Of a stretch of 64,000 nucleotides of DNA, positions 32,802-40,758 are shown in pieces (the stretch's first letter is position 1; every line of letters starts with the position of its first letter). The notes under the pieces are model-generated. The model worked only from the letters and a program-made list of their open reading frames with translations, made no database searches and was not told the origin of the DNA. Origin of the DNA: Roseiarcus sp963783175 (GTDB taxonomy: Bacteria; Pseudomonadota; Alphaproteobacteria; Rhizobiales; Beijerinckiaceae); NCBI GenBank assembly GCA_963783175.1, contig CAWANG010000007.1:1-64000 (forward strand). The letters run 5' to 3'. A program made the translations under genes and the position numbers.

Positions 32802-34108
32802 TGGCGATGGTCGAGCCCGAAATCGAGGCGGCGCCGTGGGAGGACCAGGCGCGAATCGACGCCCCGCTTTATCTCAAGCAAATCGAATATCTGTTCGAGC
32901 GCTCGCGCTTCTATCGCGACAAACTCGAGCGCGCCGGATTCGCCACGCACGGAGCGGTCGGCGGCATCGAAGCGATCGCGGCGCTGCCGCTGACCGAAAA
33001 AGACGAGCTCAGACGCTCGCGCTCGCCCGACGAGCCGATCGGCGCCCATCTGACCGCCGCGCGCGAGGAGATCGTCCGCATCTATTCGACCAGCGGCACG
33101 ACCGGAACGCCGAGCTACATCCCGCTGACCGCCGCCGATCTCGAAGTCTGGGTGCGGACCTCGGCGCGCTCCTATGCGGCCTCCGGCCTTTCGCGCGGCG
33201 AGCGCATCGTCTCGACCTATAACGCTGGCCCGTTCGTCGCCGGCGCGGCGCTTGGCGCGTTCGACCGGCTCGGGCTCTGCCACATCCCGGTCGGCTCCGG
33301 AAACACCGAGCGCCTGATGATCGCAGTCGAGCTCCTGAAGCCGAGCGTCGTCGCGATGACGCCGTCCTACGCCCTCCATCTTACCGAGTGGGGCAAAGCG
33401 CGCGGCGTCGATCTGGCGGTCTCGAGCGTGAAGCGGGTGATGGTCGCGGGCGAGCCCGGCGGGGGCGAACCGGCCATGCGCGCCAAGCTCGAGGCGGGAT
33501 GGGGCGCAAGCGTCACCGAGGCGATGGGCATCGGCGACATTTCCGTTTCTCTGTGGGGCGAGTGCGAAGAAAAGGCGGGCATGCATTTCAGCGGCCGCGG
33601 TTTCGTGCATTTCGAGCTGATCGACCCGGGAACGGGAGCCGAGACGCCGCTGGTCGACGGCGCCGAGGGCGAGCTCGTGCTGACCCACCTCGTCAACCGC
33701 TCCACGCCCCTGCTGCGCTTCCGCACCCGTGATCACGTGCGGCTCAGCGTCGGACGCTGCGCCTGTGGGCGCACCGCGCCGCGGGTGCGCTGCATCGGGC
33801 GCACCGACGACATGCTGATCGTGCGCGGCGTCAACGTCTTTCCCTCGGCGGTGCGCGAGGTCGTCAACGAGTTTGCGCCGGCGGTCGCCGGCGTCATCAT
33901 GATCCGCCCGCGCGCGCCCGGAGTGCGACAGGAGCCGCCGCTGCCGATCCGGGTCGAACTCGCGCCGGGAGCGAAAGTCGAGGGCCTCGCCGAGCGCATC
34001 CGTGCGCGGTTACGTGATAAGCTCCTGGTGACGACGGAGATCGAGCTGGCGCCGGCGGGGAGTCTGCCGCGCAGCGAATATAAGTCGAAACTGGTCGAGA
34101 AAGCCTGA
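32801..34108 (+). CDS. Phenylacetate-CoA ligase family protein
   Basis: 435 residues, AMP-forming acyl-CoA ligase of the PaaK type. Seen: YLKQIEYLFERSRFYRDKLE, AMP-binding IVRIYSTSGTTGTPSYIPLT, VMVAGEPGGGEPAMRAKLEA, TEAMGIGDISVSLWGECEEK, PLLRFRTRDHVRLSVGRCAC with a Cys pair (CACG), and IGRTDDMLIVRGVNVFPSAV REVV at the C-terminal domain. It would activate an aromatic or other carboxylic acid as its CoA thioester. Overlaps the stop of the lyase gene and is followed 11 bases later by the VOC gene; one operon. Substrate unknown. Confidence 0.9.
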   Translation: MAMVEPEIEAAPWEDQARIDAPLYLKQIEYLFERSRFYRDKLERAGFATHGAVGGIEAIAALPLTEKDELRRSRSPDEPIGAHLTAAREEIVRIYSTSGTTGTPSYIPLTAADLEVWVRTSARSYAASGLSRGERIVSTYNAGPFVAGAALGAFDRLGLCHIPVGSGNTERLMIAVELLKPSVVAMTPSYALHLTEWGKARGVDLAVSSVKRVMVAGEPGGGEPAMRAKLEAGWGASVTEAMGIGDISVSLWGECEEKAGMHFSGRGFVHFELIDPGTGAETPLVDGAEGELVLTHLVNRSTPLLRFRTRDHVRLSVGRCACGRTAPRVRCIGRTDDMLIVRGVNVFPSAVREVVNEFAPAVAGVIMIRPRAPGVRQEPPLPIRVELAPGAKVEGLAERIRARLRDKLLVTTEIELAPAGSLPRSEYKSKLVEKA

Positions 34109-34119
34109 GGGAGGACGAA

Positions 34120-34740
34120 ATGCAAAAACTTCAGACTCAGGGACTGCATCACATCACTCTGGTCGGCGCTGATCGCCAGACCTCGATCGACTTCTGGGAG
34201 GGCCTGCTCGGCATGCCGTTCATTTTTGAGCAGCCGAACCTCGACAACGCCGGGGAGAGCCACATCTATTTCGATCCGGGCGACGACCGGCTCATCACCG
34301 TGTTCACCCGCGAGGATCGTAAAGCCATCCAGCGACGCACGCCGACCGACACCGGCTGCGTCCATCACATCGCCTTCAACGTGTCGCGCGCCGTCTTCAT
34401 GCAGATTGTCGACCGGCTCGGCGCGCGCGGCGTCCCCAACACAGGGGTGCGCGACCGTATGATCTTCGATGCGGTCTATTTCGAGGATCCACTCGGGCTC
34501 CTGATCGAACTCTCGTGCTGGAAATTCGACCCGCCCGAAGGCTTCACCCGCTCCGACGTGCTGTTTGCCGCCCACAACTTGCGGATCGCGCGCGGCGACC
34601 GCGCAATCATGGAAGTTCACATTGCCGACGCGATTGAGAGCCTCGTCGCGTCGTCGACCAAGAGCCTGTCGGCGGACCGGTCGCCCAAGGATCCATACCG
34701 GCGCAAAGAACCCGCGCTCGCGCATTCAAACAACAAATAG
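34120..34740 (+). CDS. VOC-family (glyoxalase/dioxygenase fold) protein
   Basis: 206 residues. A VOC metalloprotein with likely metal ligands in GLHHITLVGADRQTSIDFWE (His near residue 9-10), GCVHHIAFNVSRAVFMQIVD and YFEDPLGLLIELSCWKFD (Glu). Members include extradiol dioxygenases and glyoxalases. In this operon (acyl-CoA ligase, lyase, GST) a role in ring cleavage or isomerisation of an aromatic intermediate is plausible, but that is inference. The tail after about residue 140 is longer than in the minimal fold and less conserved. Confidence 0.85.
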   Translation: MQKLQTQGLHHITLVGADRQTSIDFWEGLLGMPFIFEQPNLDNAGESHIYFDPGDDRLITVFTREDRKAIQRRTPTDTGCVHHIAFNVSRAVFMQIVDRLGARGVPNTGVRDRMIFDAVYFEDPLGLLIELSCWKFDPPEGFTRSDVLFAAHNLRIARGDRAIMEVHIADAIESLVASSTKSLSADRSPKDPYRRKEPALAHSNNK

Positions 34741-34766
34741 TCGAACCGCAACCAGGAGGAAGCCCC

Positions 34767-35462
34767 ATGTCTGCGATCAAGCTCCATGTGATCAAGCCCA
34801 GCGTCAACAACATGACTGCCCGCGTGTTCGTGCGCGCGGCGAAGCTCGATTTCACCGAGGACGACGTCTACGGCAAGACCCGCACCGACGACTTTCTGTC
34901 CAAGAACCCGGCGCATCTGACGCCGATGATGGAAGCGGCCGGCCTGCCCAAAGGGGTCATGTGGGAGAGCTGCGCGATCATGCAGTATCTCTCGAACAAG
35001 CATCATCTCGACAAGCTCTATCCGACCGAGCCGGAAAAGCGGGCGATGGTCGACAGCGCGATGTTCTATATCGTCGGCACGCTCTACCCCTACATCGTGC
35101 GCTCGACTTACGGGGCGCTCGGCTTCCCGCAATATGCGGGCGAGGTCGGCGCGAGCGACGCCTCGGCGGCGGAGAAGGAGAAGGCGCAGAAGGCGGCGGT
35201 CGGGGCGGTCGACGAGACGCTCGAAGTGTTCAAGAAGTTCTATCTGGACGGCAAGACCTTCATCGGCGGCGACCACCCTTCGATCGCCGACATCCGCCTC
35301 GCCGCGAGCCTCGAATTCCTGAAAGTCATCGACTACCCCTATCCCGCCTGGGCGAAGACCTACATGGCCGCGGTCGCCAAGGCGCTCGGCGACGCCTACG
35401 CCGAGCCGGCGAAGGACGTCGAGGGGTACATTGCCTATGTGAAGGGACAGAAGAAGGGGTAG
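34767..35462 (+). CDS. Glutathione S-transferase family protein
   Basis: 231 residues. N-terminal thioredoxin-like domain (IKLHVIKPSVNNMTARVFVR, FLSKNPAHLTPMMEAAGLPK, GVMWESCAIMQYLSNKHHLD, with the ES glutathione-contact pair) and a C-terminal helical domain (FKKFYLDGKTFIGGDHPSIA DIRLAASLEFL). Of the type that serves as isomerase or dehalogenase in catabolic operons. It lies 26 bases behind the VOC gene with AGGAGGA at 34752-34758. Last gene of the left part of the operon, before the A+T-rich island. Confidence 0.9.
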   Translation: MSAIKLHVIKPSVNNMTARVFVRAAKLDFTEDDVYGKTRTDDFLSKNPAHLTPMMEAAGLPKGVMWESCAIMQYLSNKHHLDKLYPTEPEKRAMVDSAMFYIVGTLYPYIVRSTYGALGFPQYAGEVGASDASAAEKEKAQKAAVGAVDETLEVFKKFYLDGKTFIGGDHPSIADIRLAASLEFLKVIDYPYPAWAKTYMAAVAKALGDAYAEPAKDVEGYIAYVKGQKKG

Positions 35463-35637
35463 GGGAGGGCCCCGGTCAAGCTGACCAGATTTGCGGCGGC
35501 CAGCGGGGCTTGCGAGCCTCGACACGGCATGCCCTGTTCGGCGGAAAAGGCGTGGCGCGACGGCGGTCGCAGTGCAGGCGGCCGTCCGCGAGGCGGCGAC
35601 GGGGCCAAGAAAAATTGCGCTGCGCTCCGATCGATTT

Positions 35638-35664
35638 ATTGACTTTGCCGCGTGACGCGTCAAT
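35638..35664. promoter_or_regulatory. Nested palindromes upstream of the Cys-rich secreted gene
   Basis: ATTGAC (35638-35643) and GTCAAT (35659-35664) form a perfect inverted repeat, and TGACGCGTCA (35653-35662) inside the right part is a perfect palindrome by itself. It lies about 65 bases before the start of the secreted protein gene, where an operator would be expected. Confidence 0.3.
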
Positions 35665-35680
35665 CTCAACAGTACCCGAG

Positions 35681-35703
35681 GCTTTCGTAGCGACCGGGTG
35701 CAG
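35681..35703 (+). repeat. Island upstream element, copy 1
   Basis: GCTTTCGTAGCGACCGGGTG plus CAG. Copy 2 at 36387-36409 differs at two positions only. It ends 25 bases before the GTG start of the Cys-rich secreted protein gene. Confidence 0.65.
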
Positions 35704-35728
35704 ATTGATTAAAAGCGGGGGAATTGCT

Positions 35729-36103
35729 GTGGGTAAGAAATATAACAGAGTAGTATTCGAGACTCTTTCCAATTTTTTGTTTGTTTTTGTTAGCCTTTGC
35801 CTCCTAGGTGGTTTCCCGGCGCACTCGGCGCAGCCCGCACCCGGCACAGGGTGTCTGATTGGAGCAATAGATCTCAACCCGGCTTCCGGGGTGATAGCAG
35901 GCCTCAAAACCGACACTGATTGCGAGGCGAATTATCCTGCGGCTTGCGACAAAGGCGCAACAACACTCAACGATAATTGTAGCGCTGAATGTCATAGTCA
36001 AAAACAATATAAAACAGAGTCAGCCATGCAAAGCAACATTGCCTGTGTCAACGCATCGCTCCCAATACATCGAGGCAAGGGATTGCCAATTGCGGGCAGA
36101 TGA
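35729..36103 (+). CDS. Secreted cysteine-rich protein of the island
   Basis: 124 residues from GTG 35729, preceded by GGGGGA. Signal peptide (VVFETLSNFLFVFVSLCLLG GFPAHSAQ) and a mature part of about 90 residues with six cysteines (GCLIGAIDLNP, DCEANYPAACDKG, DNCSAECHS, NIACVNA). In the reading frame one base later the sequence continues in a very protein-like way to 36170 (RDCQLRADDNSKWAVSCTVT, SCMCGVGN), adding four cysteines, so the true gene may be longer and be frameshifted near 36050-36060. No known family. Codon use (AAT, ATA, TTT) differs from the GC-rich neighbours. It may be a product or a target of the protease system next to it. Confidence 0.55.
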   Translation: MGKKYNRVVFETLSNFLFVFVSLCLLGGFPAHSAQPAPGTGCLIGAIDLNPASGVIAGLKTDTDCEANYPAACDKGATTLNDNCSAECHSQKQYKTESAMQSNIACVNASLPIHRGKGLPIAGR

Positions 36104-36460
36104 CAATTCGAAATGGGCTGTTTCCTGCACCGTCACGGCTCAAAGTTGTATGTGTGGTGTTGGCAATTAGCATTCAAGTGCCATGTCGGACGCGGAATCT
36201 GCACTCGATTATGGGCTATGGCCACAAATCGTCGAAGGCCGTTCCCGTGCGGCGGTTGTTGTCGGCAGTAGGTCGGTCGATATAACGGCGTTGGACAATG
36301 CGACACGGGCAAGAACTTTAACGGCAGCAATCGACATATACGGTGGATAAGTAATGCCGATACTCTTGTGGCTGGCCGGTTAGTGCGCTTTCGTAGCGGC
36401 CGGGTGTAGCGGTTTCTAAAAATAAAGATCGCTGCGGCGGCTGGGCGCGAGGGGCGTTCA
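36104..36460. other. Intergenic region inside the island
   Basis: Holds the alternative-frame 3' extension of the secreted protein (to 36170) and, at 36387-36409, the second copy of the island upstream element. A 61-codon frame at 36100-36285 is possible but has no ribosome-binding site and no likeness. Confidence 0.45.
36387..36409 (+). repeat. Island upstream element, copy 2
   Basis: GCTTTCGTAGCGGCCGGGTG plus TAG, 21 of 23 positions identical to 35681-35703. It ends 51 bases before the lipoprotein start. Confidence 0.65.
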
Positions 36461-37324
36461 ATGATGTCGACCAGGATGTTTGTGGCCTGCGCGGTTGCGG
36501 CCACATCGGGCGCATGTGGTCTGCAGGTTCCGGAGAAGAACATGATCTCGCCGGACTACATAGATCCGAGAGGGGTTTCGAGCGAAGGGAAGTACGAAGA
36601 TACGATCGTTCGCCATCTCGTCTGCGAGATAGGCGGTGGCATCTTCCAGGCGGCTAATAATAAATTAAATGTCGGCTGGCTTACGAGTAGTGACTGGGGA
36701 ACCTCAGTAACGCTTACGATTACCCACGAGGATCAGAGCAGTCTGAATCCAAACGTCACTTTCACAGACTTACTGCCGCCACTTAAGAGCGCACAAACCT
36801 TTATTCTTGGCGCGGGAGTAAACGGCTCAGCCAATGCGACGAGGACGGAAACAATACAGTTTACATATGTTAACAATACGTTATGGCGGTGGGCCAAGAT
36901 AAATAGCGTCAACGGCGACCCACCGTCATGTTCGGAGTATCAAAATGGCGTAATGGTCGACGGAGATCTGAAAATCCGTCAATTCATTTACGATAAGGCA
37001 GTTATAGCAACGGCGGGGAACGATGTAAGTGGAGCCAACGGCGATTATCCGTTCAATACGTTTACGGAAAATCTCTCCTTCGTTGCTACGTTGGGAGGAA
37101 GTATTACTCCCACATGGAAGCTGACCTACTTCACAGCCAATGTGCCCGGACCGTTTCTGAGCGCTACGCGAACCAATACAGATCAGTTGACCATTACGAT
37201 CGGTCCGATCGGAACATATGCATCCAAAAAAGGGCCAGCGGAATTGTCGACTTCGGCTCAAAATCAACACAATACCCAAGTTCAAGCTGGCGCGAACGGA
37301 ACCGCGATAAACGGTCATCCGTGA
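36461..37324 (+). CDS. Hypothetical lipoprotein (first gene of the coupled trio)
   Basis: 287 residues. The N-terminus MMSTRMFVACAVAATSGACG has a lipobox (TSGAC), so the mature protein is lipid-anchored. The rest is beta-rich: VRHLVCEIGGGIFQAANNKL, SSDWGTSVTLTITHEDQSSL NP, FILGAGVNGSANATRTETIQ FTYV, DGDLKIRQFIYDKAVIATAG, GGSITPTWKLTYFTANVPGP FLSATRTNTDQLTITIGP. This is a recurrent lipoprotein family in Hyphomicrobiales genomes with unknown role. Its stop overlaps the GTG start of the subtilase gene (GTGA), so the two are translationally coupled and are likely to act together at the cell surface or periplasm. No ribosome-binding site as strong as elsewhere; ATG 36464 is an alternative start. 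Confidence 0.75.
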   Translation: MMSTRMFVACAVAATSGACGLQVPEKNMISPDYIDPRGVSSEGKYEDTIVRHLVCEIGGGIFQAANNKLNVGWLTSSDWGTSVTLTITHEDQSSLNPNVTFTDLLPPLKSAQTFILGAGVNGSANATRTETIQFTYVNNTLWRWAKINSVNGDPPSCSEYQNGVMVDGDLKIRQFIYDKAVIATAGNDVSGANGDYPFNTFTENLSFVATLGGSITPTWKLTYFTANVPGPFLSATRTNTDQLTITIGPIGTYASKKGPAELSTSAQNQHNTQVQAGANGTAINGHP

Positions 37325-39297
37325 ACACTGCCGGGCCGAGCCTGCGGCGGGAGGCGCGTCAAGTGGATGGTTTTGCAAGAACCGGTCCAAAATCGGCGGG
37401 GCTCCCATCGCCGCAACTGGCGCGTCCATTCGCGAATCCCGAAGAGGTTATCAATGCGACCCGCGACGGCGCGGTGTCAGTTGCCATTATTGACGGTCCT
37501 TACGACGCGGTCGCACTGTCCGGAATACTGGCGAAGGCGCCAATTCAACTTGGGCTTGGCGCCTGCGGCGACAAGCCGAACAGCGCATGCGACCACGGTA
37601 CGTTTGTCATCGGACTCCTCGGCGCCCGCCGAGACGCTTTGATCCCTGGTCTATGCCCCGGCTGTCAGCTTTTGCACATTCCGATTTTCATCGATGAGCA
37701 CGCGCCCTGGGCGAGCGTTGGAGAACTGGCGAACGCGATCTCGATTGCGGTCGCAGCTGGCGCCCGGATTATCAATCTCAGTCTCGCGATCCTCGGGGAC
37801 AATTCGCGGAACCATCCTGAGCTTGCGGCAGCGTTGAATTATGCGGAGTTAAAAGGCGCCGTTGTTGTGGTGGCTGCCGGCAACCAGGGTCGCTTGGCCA
37901 TGGGGCAGCTTCTATCGCATTCCGTTACGGTTCCCGTTGTCGCGGTGGACGCAGGGCTGGGTTTGTTGCCAAACTCCAATTTCGGCCCCGTTATATCGCG
38001 CCGCGGCGTAGCGGCGCTGGGACGCAATCTGCCCGGCTACGCACCGGGCGGGGGCACAACGGCGATGTCGGGCACGAGTGTGGCAACCGCGGTTGCCAGT
38101 GGCACTTTGGCGGAGGTCTGGTCGAAGGTTCCCAGCGCGACCGCCGCTGAGATTCGCGCCGCGGTCCTACGCTTAGCCCCACGCAACGAGACCAGACCGC
38201 CAGTGCTCGATCACGCGCTCTTATTAGCGGCGATCAATCAACTGCATAAGGCAGCGGCCGCAAAATTCGCAATACGAGAAAGCCACATTTATGCGGGCTT
38301 GCAAGGAGAGGCAGCCATGAAAGAAGAGAACGGCCCGACGAATCTGGTCAATCGCGGCGCCCTGCCGGCTATGAGCCCAATCAACGTCGCGGCTCCCGCT
38401 AACGGTTCGAGCAGATGCACTTGTGGTGCGCCGGCAGGAACTTGCAATTGCAGTGGAGGTAATAACAGCGGTTTCGTCTACGCGATAGGGACTGTCGAAG
38501 TGGAATACCCGAACGTGGGAGTAGAGCGCGAGATGCAGGCCCTAGCTCATACCCTACTTCCCGCCTCATGGCAGCCTAACGCGGACGTACCAATGAAGCC
38601 GACAGAGGATCGAAGTTGGCAACACGCTGTATTGAGCGCGGACAAAGGGAGGACGCGGTATATCGCGCGCCAACTCATTTGGCGTCTGACCGTCGAGGAT
38701 TATCCGGCGTTCATACTTAGGCCATGGGATCCACGTGATTTCGACCTGCTAGTCGATAGTCTGGGCCGCTCAAAATATCCGAAGTCGGATAGTGGTGACA
38801 GCGAAATAAGGACAAGCGGCAAGAAGAAAGCAAAACCGTCGATCCCAAGAGATTCCCCGATTGGCCCACCACAAGATTTGGACGTGGTCGTAGGCGTGAC
38901 GACGGGGTTGCCAACACCCCTCGGTATTGAGGTTCTGGTGGATCAGATTTTTCAGATTTCGGCACACCAACTGGCGCCAGGCGGACTAGACTTTTTCGCC
39001 CAACTTTCAGATAATTATGGGTTGACGGACGAAGACCGTGCCTACAACTTCCTCGCGGCACGTTATACCATCGCGCCTTATGCCTTAGATGAGATAAAGG
39101 AGCTTACCTTGGCAGGCGTGCCAACAATATCTTCGCGACTTAGTGGCAATTCTGGCCGCGTTGTGAGAGTGATATTCACGTTGAGGACCGCCCAGGCAGT
39201 CGAAAAAAAATATTTTGTGCGGGTTGATGTTTCGGACAGATTCCCGTTTATTGTTACTCCTTGGCAAAAATATCTGGAAAGAGGAGAAGCGTCATGA
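37321..39297 (+). CDS. PatA/PatG-type subtilisin-like protease with PatG C-terminal domain
   Basis: 658 residues from GTG 37321. S8 protease domain about 45-315 with catalytic Asp58 (VAIIDGPYD), His92 (ACDHGTFVIG), oxyanion Asn188 (VAAGNQG) and Ser253 (AMSGTSVATAVASG). A linker with a CTCG...CNC cluster (residues 366-377) is followed by a PatG C-terminal-type domain about 383-650 (FVYAIGTVEVEYPNVGVERE, RYIARQLIWRLTVEDYPAFI, DFDLLVDSLG, DLDVVVGVTTG, EDRAYNFLAARY, VEKKYFVRVDVSDRFPFIVT). PatA and PatG are the proteases that cut the leader and macrocyclise cyanobactin precursor peptides. No signal peptide. Start overlaps the lipoprotein stop (GTGA) and its stop overlaps the small Cys-rich gene (ATGA), which suggests a dedicated substrate or partner. 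Confidence 0.85.
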   Translation: MNTAGPSLRREARQVDGFARTGPKSAGLPSPQLARPFANPEEVINATRDGAVSVAIIDGPYDAVALSGILAKAPIQLGLGACGDKPNSACDHGTFVIGLLGARRDALIPGLCPGCQLLHIPIFIDEHAPWASVGELANAISIAVAAGARIINLSLAILGDNSRNHPELAAALNYAELKGAVVVVAAGNQGRLAMGQLLSHSVTVPVVAVDAGLGLLPNSNFGPVISRRGVAALGRNLPGYAPGGGTTAMSGTSVATAVASGTLAEVWSKVPSATAAEIRAAVLRLAPRNETRPPVLDHALLLAAINQLHKAAAAKFAIRESHIYAGLQGEAAMKEENGPTNLVNRGALPAMSPINVAAPANGSSRCTCGAPAGTCNCSGGNNSGFVYAIGTVEVEYPNVGVEREMQALAHTLLPASWQPNADVPMKPTEDRSWQHAVLSADKGRTRYIARQLIWRLTVEDYPAFILRPWDPRDFDLLVDSLGRSKYPKSDSGDSEIRTSGKKKAKPSIPRDSPIGPPQDLDVVVGVTTGLPTPLGIEVLVDQIFQISAHQLAPGGLDFFAQLSDNYGLTDEDRAYNFLAARYTIAPYALDEIKELTLAGVPTISSRLSGNSGRVVRVIFTLRTAQAVEKKYFVRVDVSDRFPFIVTPWQKYLERGEAS

Positions 39298-39530
39298 CAT
39301 CAATGCCGACAATAGATGATCGGATGATCTATCAATTTCGACGAACGGGCAGGCGAGCTACTTCTTATTCGGCCGTTCCTAGCAGTCGTTCCCTACTCGA
39401 AAGCTCTCGTGTCGAGCCGCAACAGAGTCAAGAGTGCATGCATAAGCCTGTCGGAGCGGCATGCGGTTGCAACGCGCAGGGCAATTGCATAGGTGAATGC
39501 GGCCCTGACCATCAATGTTGGCCTCAATAA
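39294..39530 (+). CDS. 78-residue peptide with Cys-rich C-terminus, candidate RiPP precursor
   Basis: Starts at ATG 39294, overlapping the protease stop (ATGA), with GAGGAG at 39281-39286. The first 48 residues are hydrophilic and Arg/Ser-rich (MTSMPTIDDRMIYQFRRTGR, SSRSLLESSRVEPQQSQ); the last 30 (CMHKPVGAACGCNAQGNCIG ECGPDHQCWPQ) hold six cysteines and many Gly. This two-part build, leader plus short Cys/Gly-rich core, and the tight coupling to a PatA/PatG-type protease make it a candidate precursor peptide. It has no canonical PatE recognition sequences that I can identify, and no YcaO, dehydrogenase or other modifying enzyme is adjacent. Could also be a small metal-binding or regulatory protein. 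Confidence 0.6.
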   Translation: MTSMPTIDDRMIYQFRRTGRRATSYSAVPSSRSLLESSRVEPQQSQECMHKPVGAACGCNAQGNCIGECGPDHQCWPQ

Positions 39531-39750
39531 ACTATAGCGCCGCGAGAGAGCGAGAGAGTCGGAACAGTTGAAGGTCGCCTATACTCGCTTTCTCAGTACT
39601 CTATGGTGTCGATCAATCTGCGCTTCGTCGGCAGCCTCGAGTTGAAGTTCGACCTGATATCGGCGTTTCCTACGAGTGTCGGTTTAGCCGTTTGTCAGCG
39701 GCACCCTCGTGGCGGTTTAGCTCGATTGGCCGCCGAGCCTCTTCGCCGTC

Positions 39751-40738
39751 ATGATGGAGATGCCAACGCGCACGATCGCCCTTGAAGAGCACTTCGCCAC
39801 GCCCGCCTTCCTCGACGGCCCGGACCGCCGGCTCAAGGAGCGCGCCGAACAGGTCGGCGGGAGGTTTGCGAAGCTGGTCGCTGACCTCCTCGACATTGGC
39901 GACGGCCGGGTGGCGGCGATGGACGCGGCCAAAGTCGACATGCAGGCGCTGTCGCTGACCGCGCCCGGAGTCGAGCAGCTTGCCGGACGAGGAGGCGAAG
40001 ACATTTGCGCGAAGCACGAATGACGCGATCGCCCAAGCTGTTCGGCGCCATCCGACGCGGTTTTTCGGGTTGGCGGCGCTGCCGATCGGCGATCCGGCGG
40101 CTGCGCTCGGGGAGCTCGAGCGCGCCATCGGCGAGCTCGGGTTCAAGGGCATTGTCATCAATGGCCATCATCGCGGCCGCTATCTCGACGATCGTTTCTT
40201 CTGGCCGGTGCTGGCGCGCGCAGAGGCCCTGAATCTGCCGATTTATCTCCATCCGACCCAATCGCCGCAGCCGGTCATCGACGCCTGGTATGGCGGGCTT
40301 CGGCCGATGATCAGCGAGATGATGGCGAACGGCGGATGGGGCTGGCATATCGAGACCGCGCTGCACGTGATCAGGATGATTCTCGGGGGCGTGTTCGACG
40401 CCCATCCGAGCCTGCAGATCGTCGTCGGACACATGGGCGAGACGCTGCCGGCCATGATTGAGCGCGTCGACGTGATGGCGCCCGCGATGACGGGGCTCAA
40501 AAAGCCGATCAGCGCCTATCTGCGCGGGAACGTCCATTACACGTTCTCCGGCTTCAACTTCTTGCCCGCATTCCTGGAATTGATGATGCAGGTCGGCGTC
40601 GACCGCATCATGTTTTCGACCGATCATCCCTATCAGCCGATGGCCGAGGGCCGCGCCTTTCTCGACCGGTTGCCGGTCAGCGACGCCGACCGGGAAAGAA
40701 TAGCCCACGGCAACGCGGAGCGGCTGTTCGGGACCTAG
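39751..40738 (+). pseudogene. Amidohydrolase/decarboxylase (gamma-resorcylate decarboxylase-like), one frameshift
   Basis: From ATG 39751 the frame reads PTRTIALEEHFATPAFLDGP and continues to MQALSLTAPGVEQL; after one extra base near 39980 the remaining protein is in the next frame: PDEEAKTFARSTNDAIAQAV, RRHPTRFFGLAALPIGDPAA, VINGHHRGRYLDDRFFWPVL, LPIYLHPTQSPQPVIDAWYG, IVVGHMGETLPAMIERVDVM and MFSTDHPYQPMAEGRAF. This is an amidohydrolase-related decarboxylase (PF04909 type) of about 325 residues, with EEHF in place of the usual HxH and metal ligands in HPT, GHMGE and STDHPY. It fits the catabolic operon at 32.0-35.4 kb, from which the island separates it. Confidence 0.75.
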
Positions 40739-40758
40739 TCGGCCGCCGATGCTCCGCC

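Noticed and set aside
34565..35700. Long plus-strand frame across VOC and GST genes
   Set aside because: It is out of frame with both genes, which are clearly recognised; only its last part (from 35729) is a real gene start.
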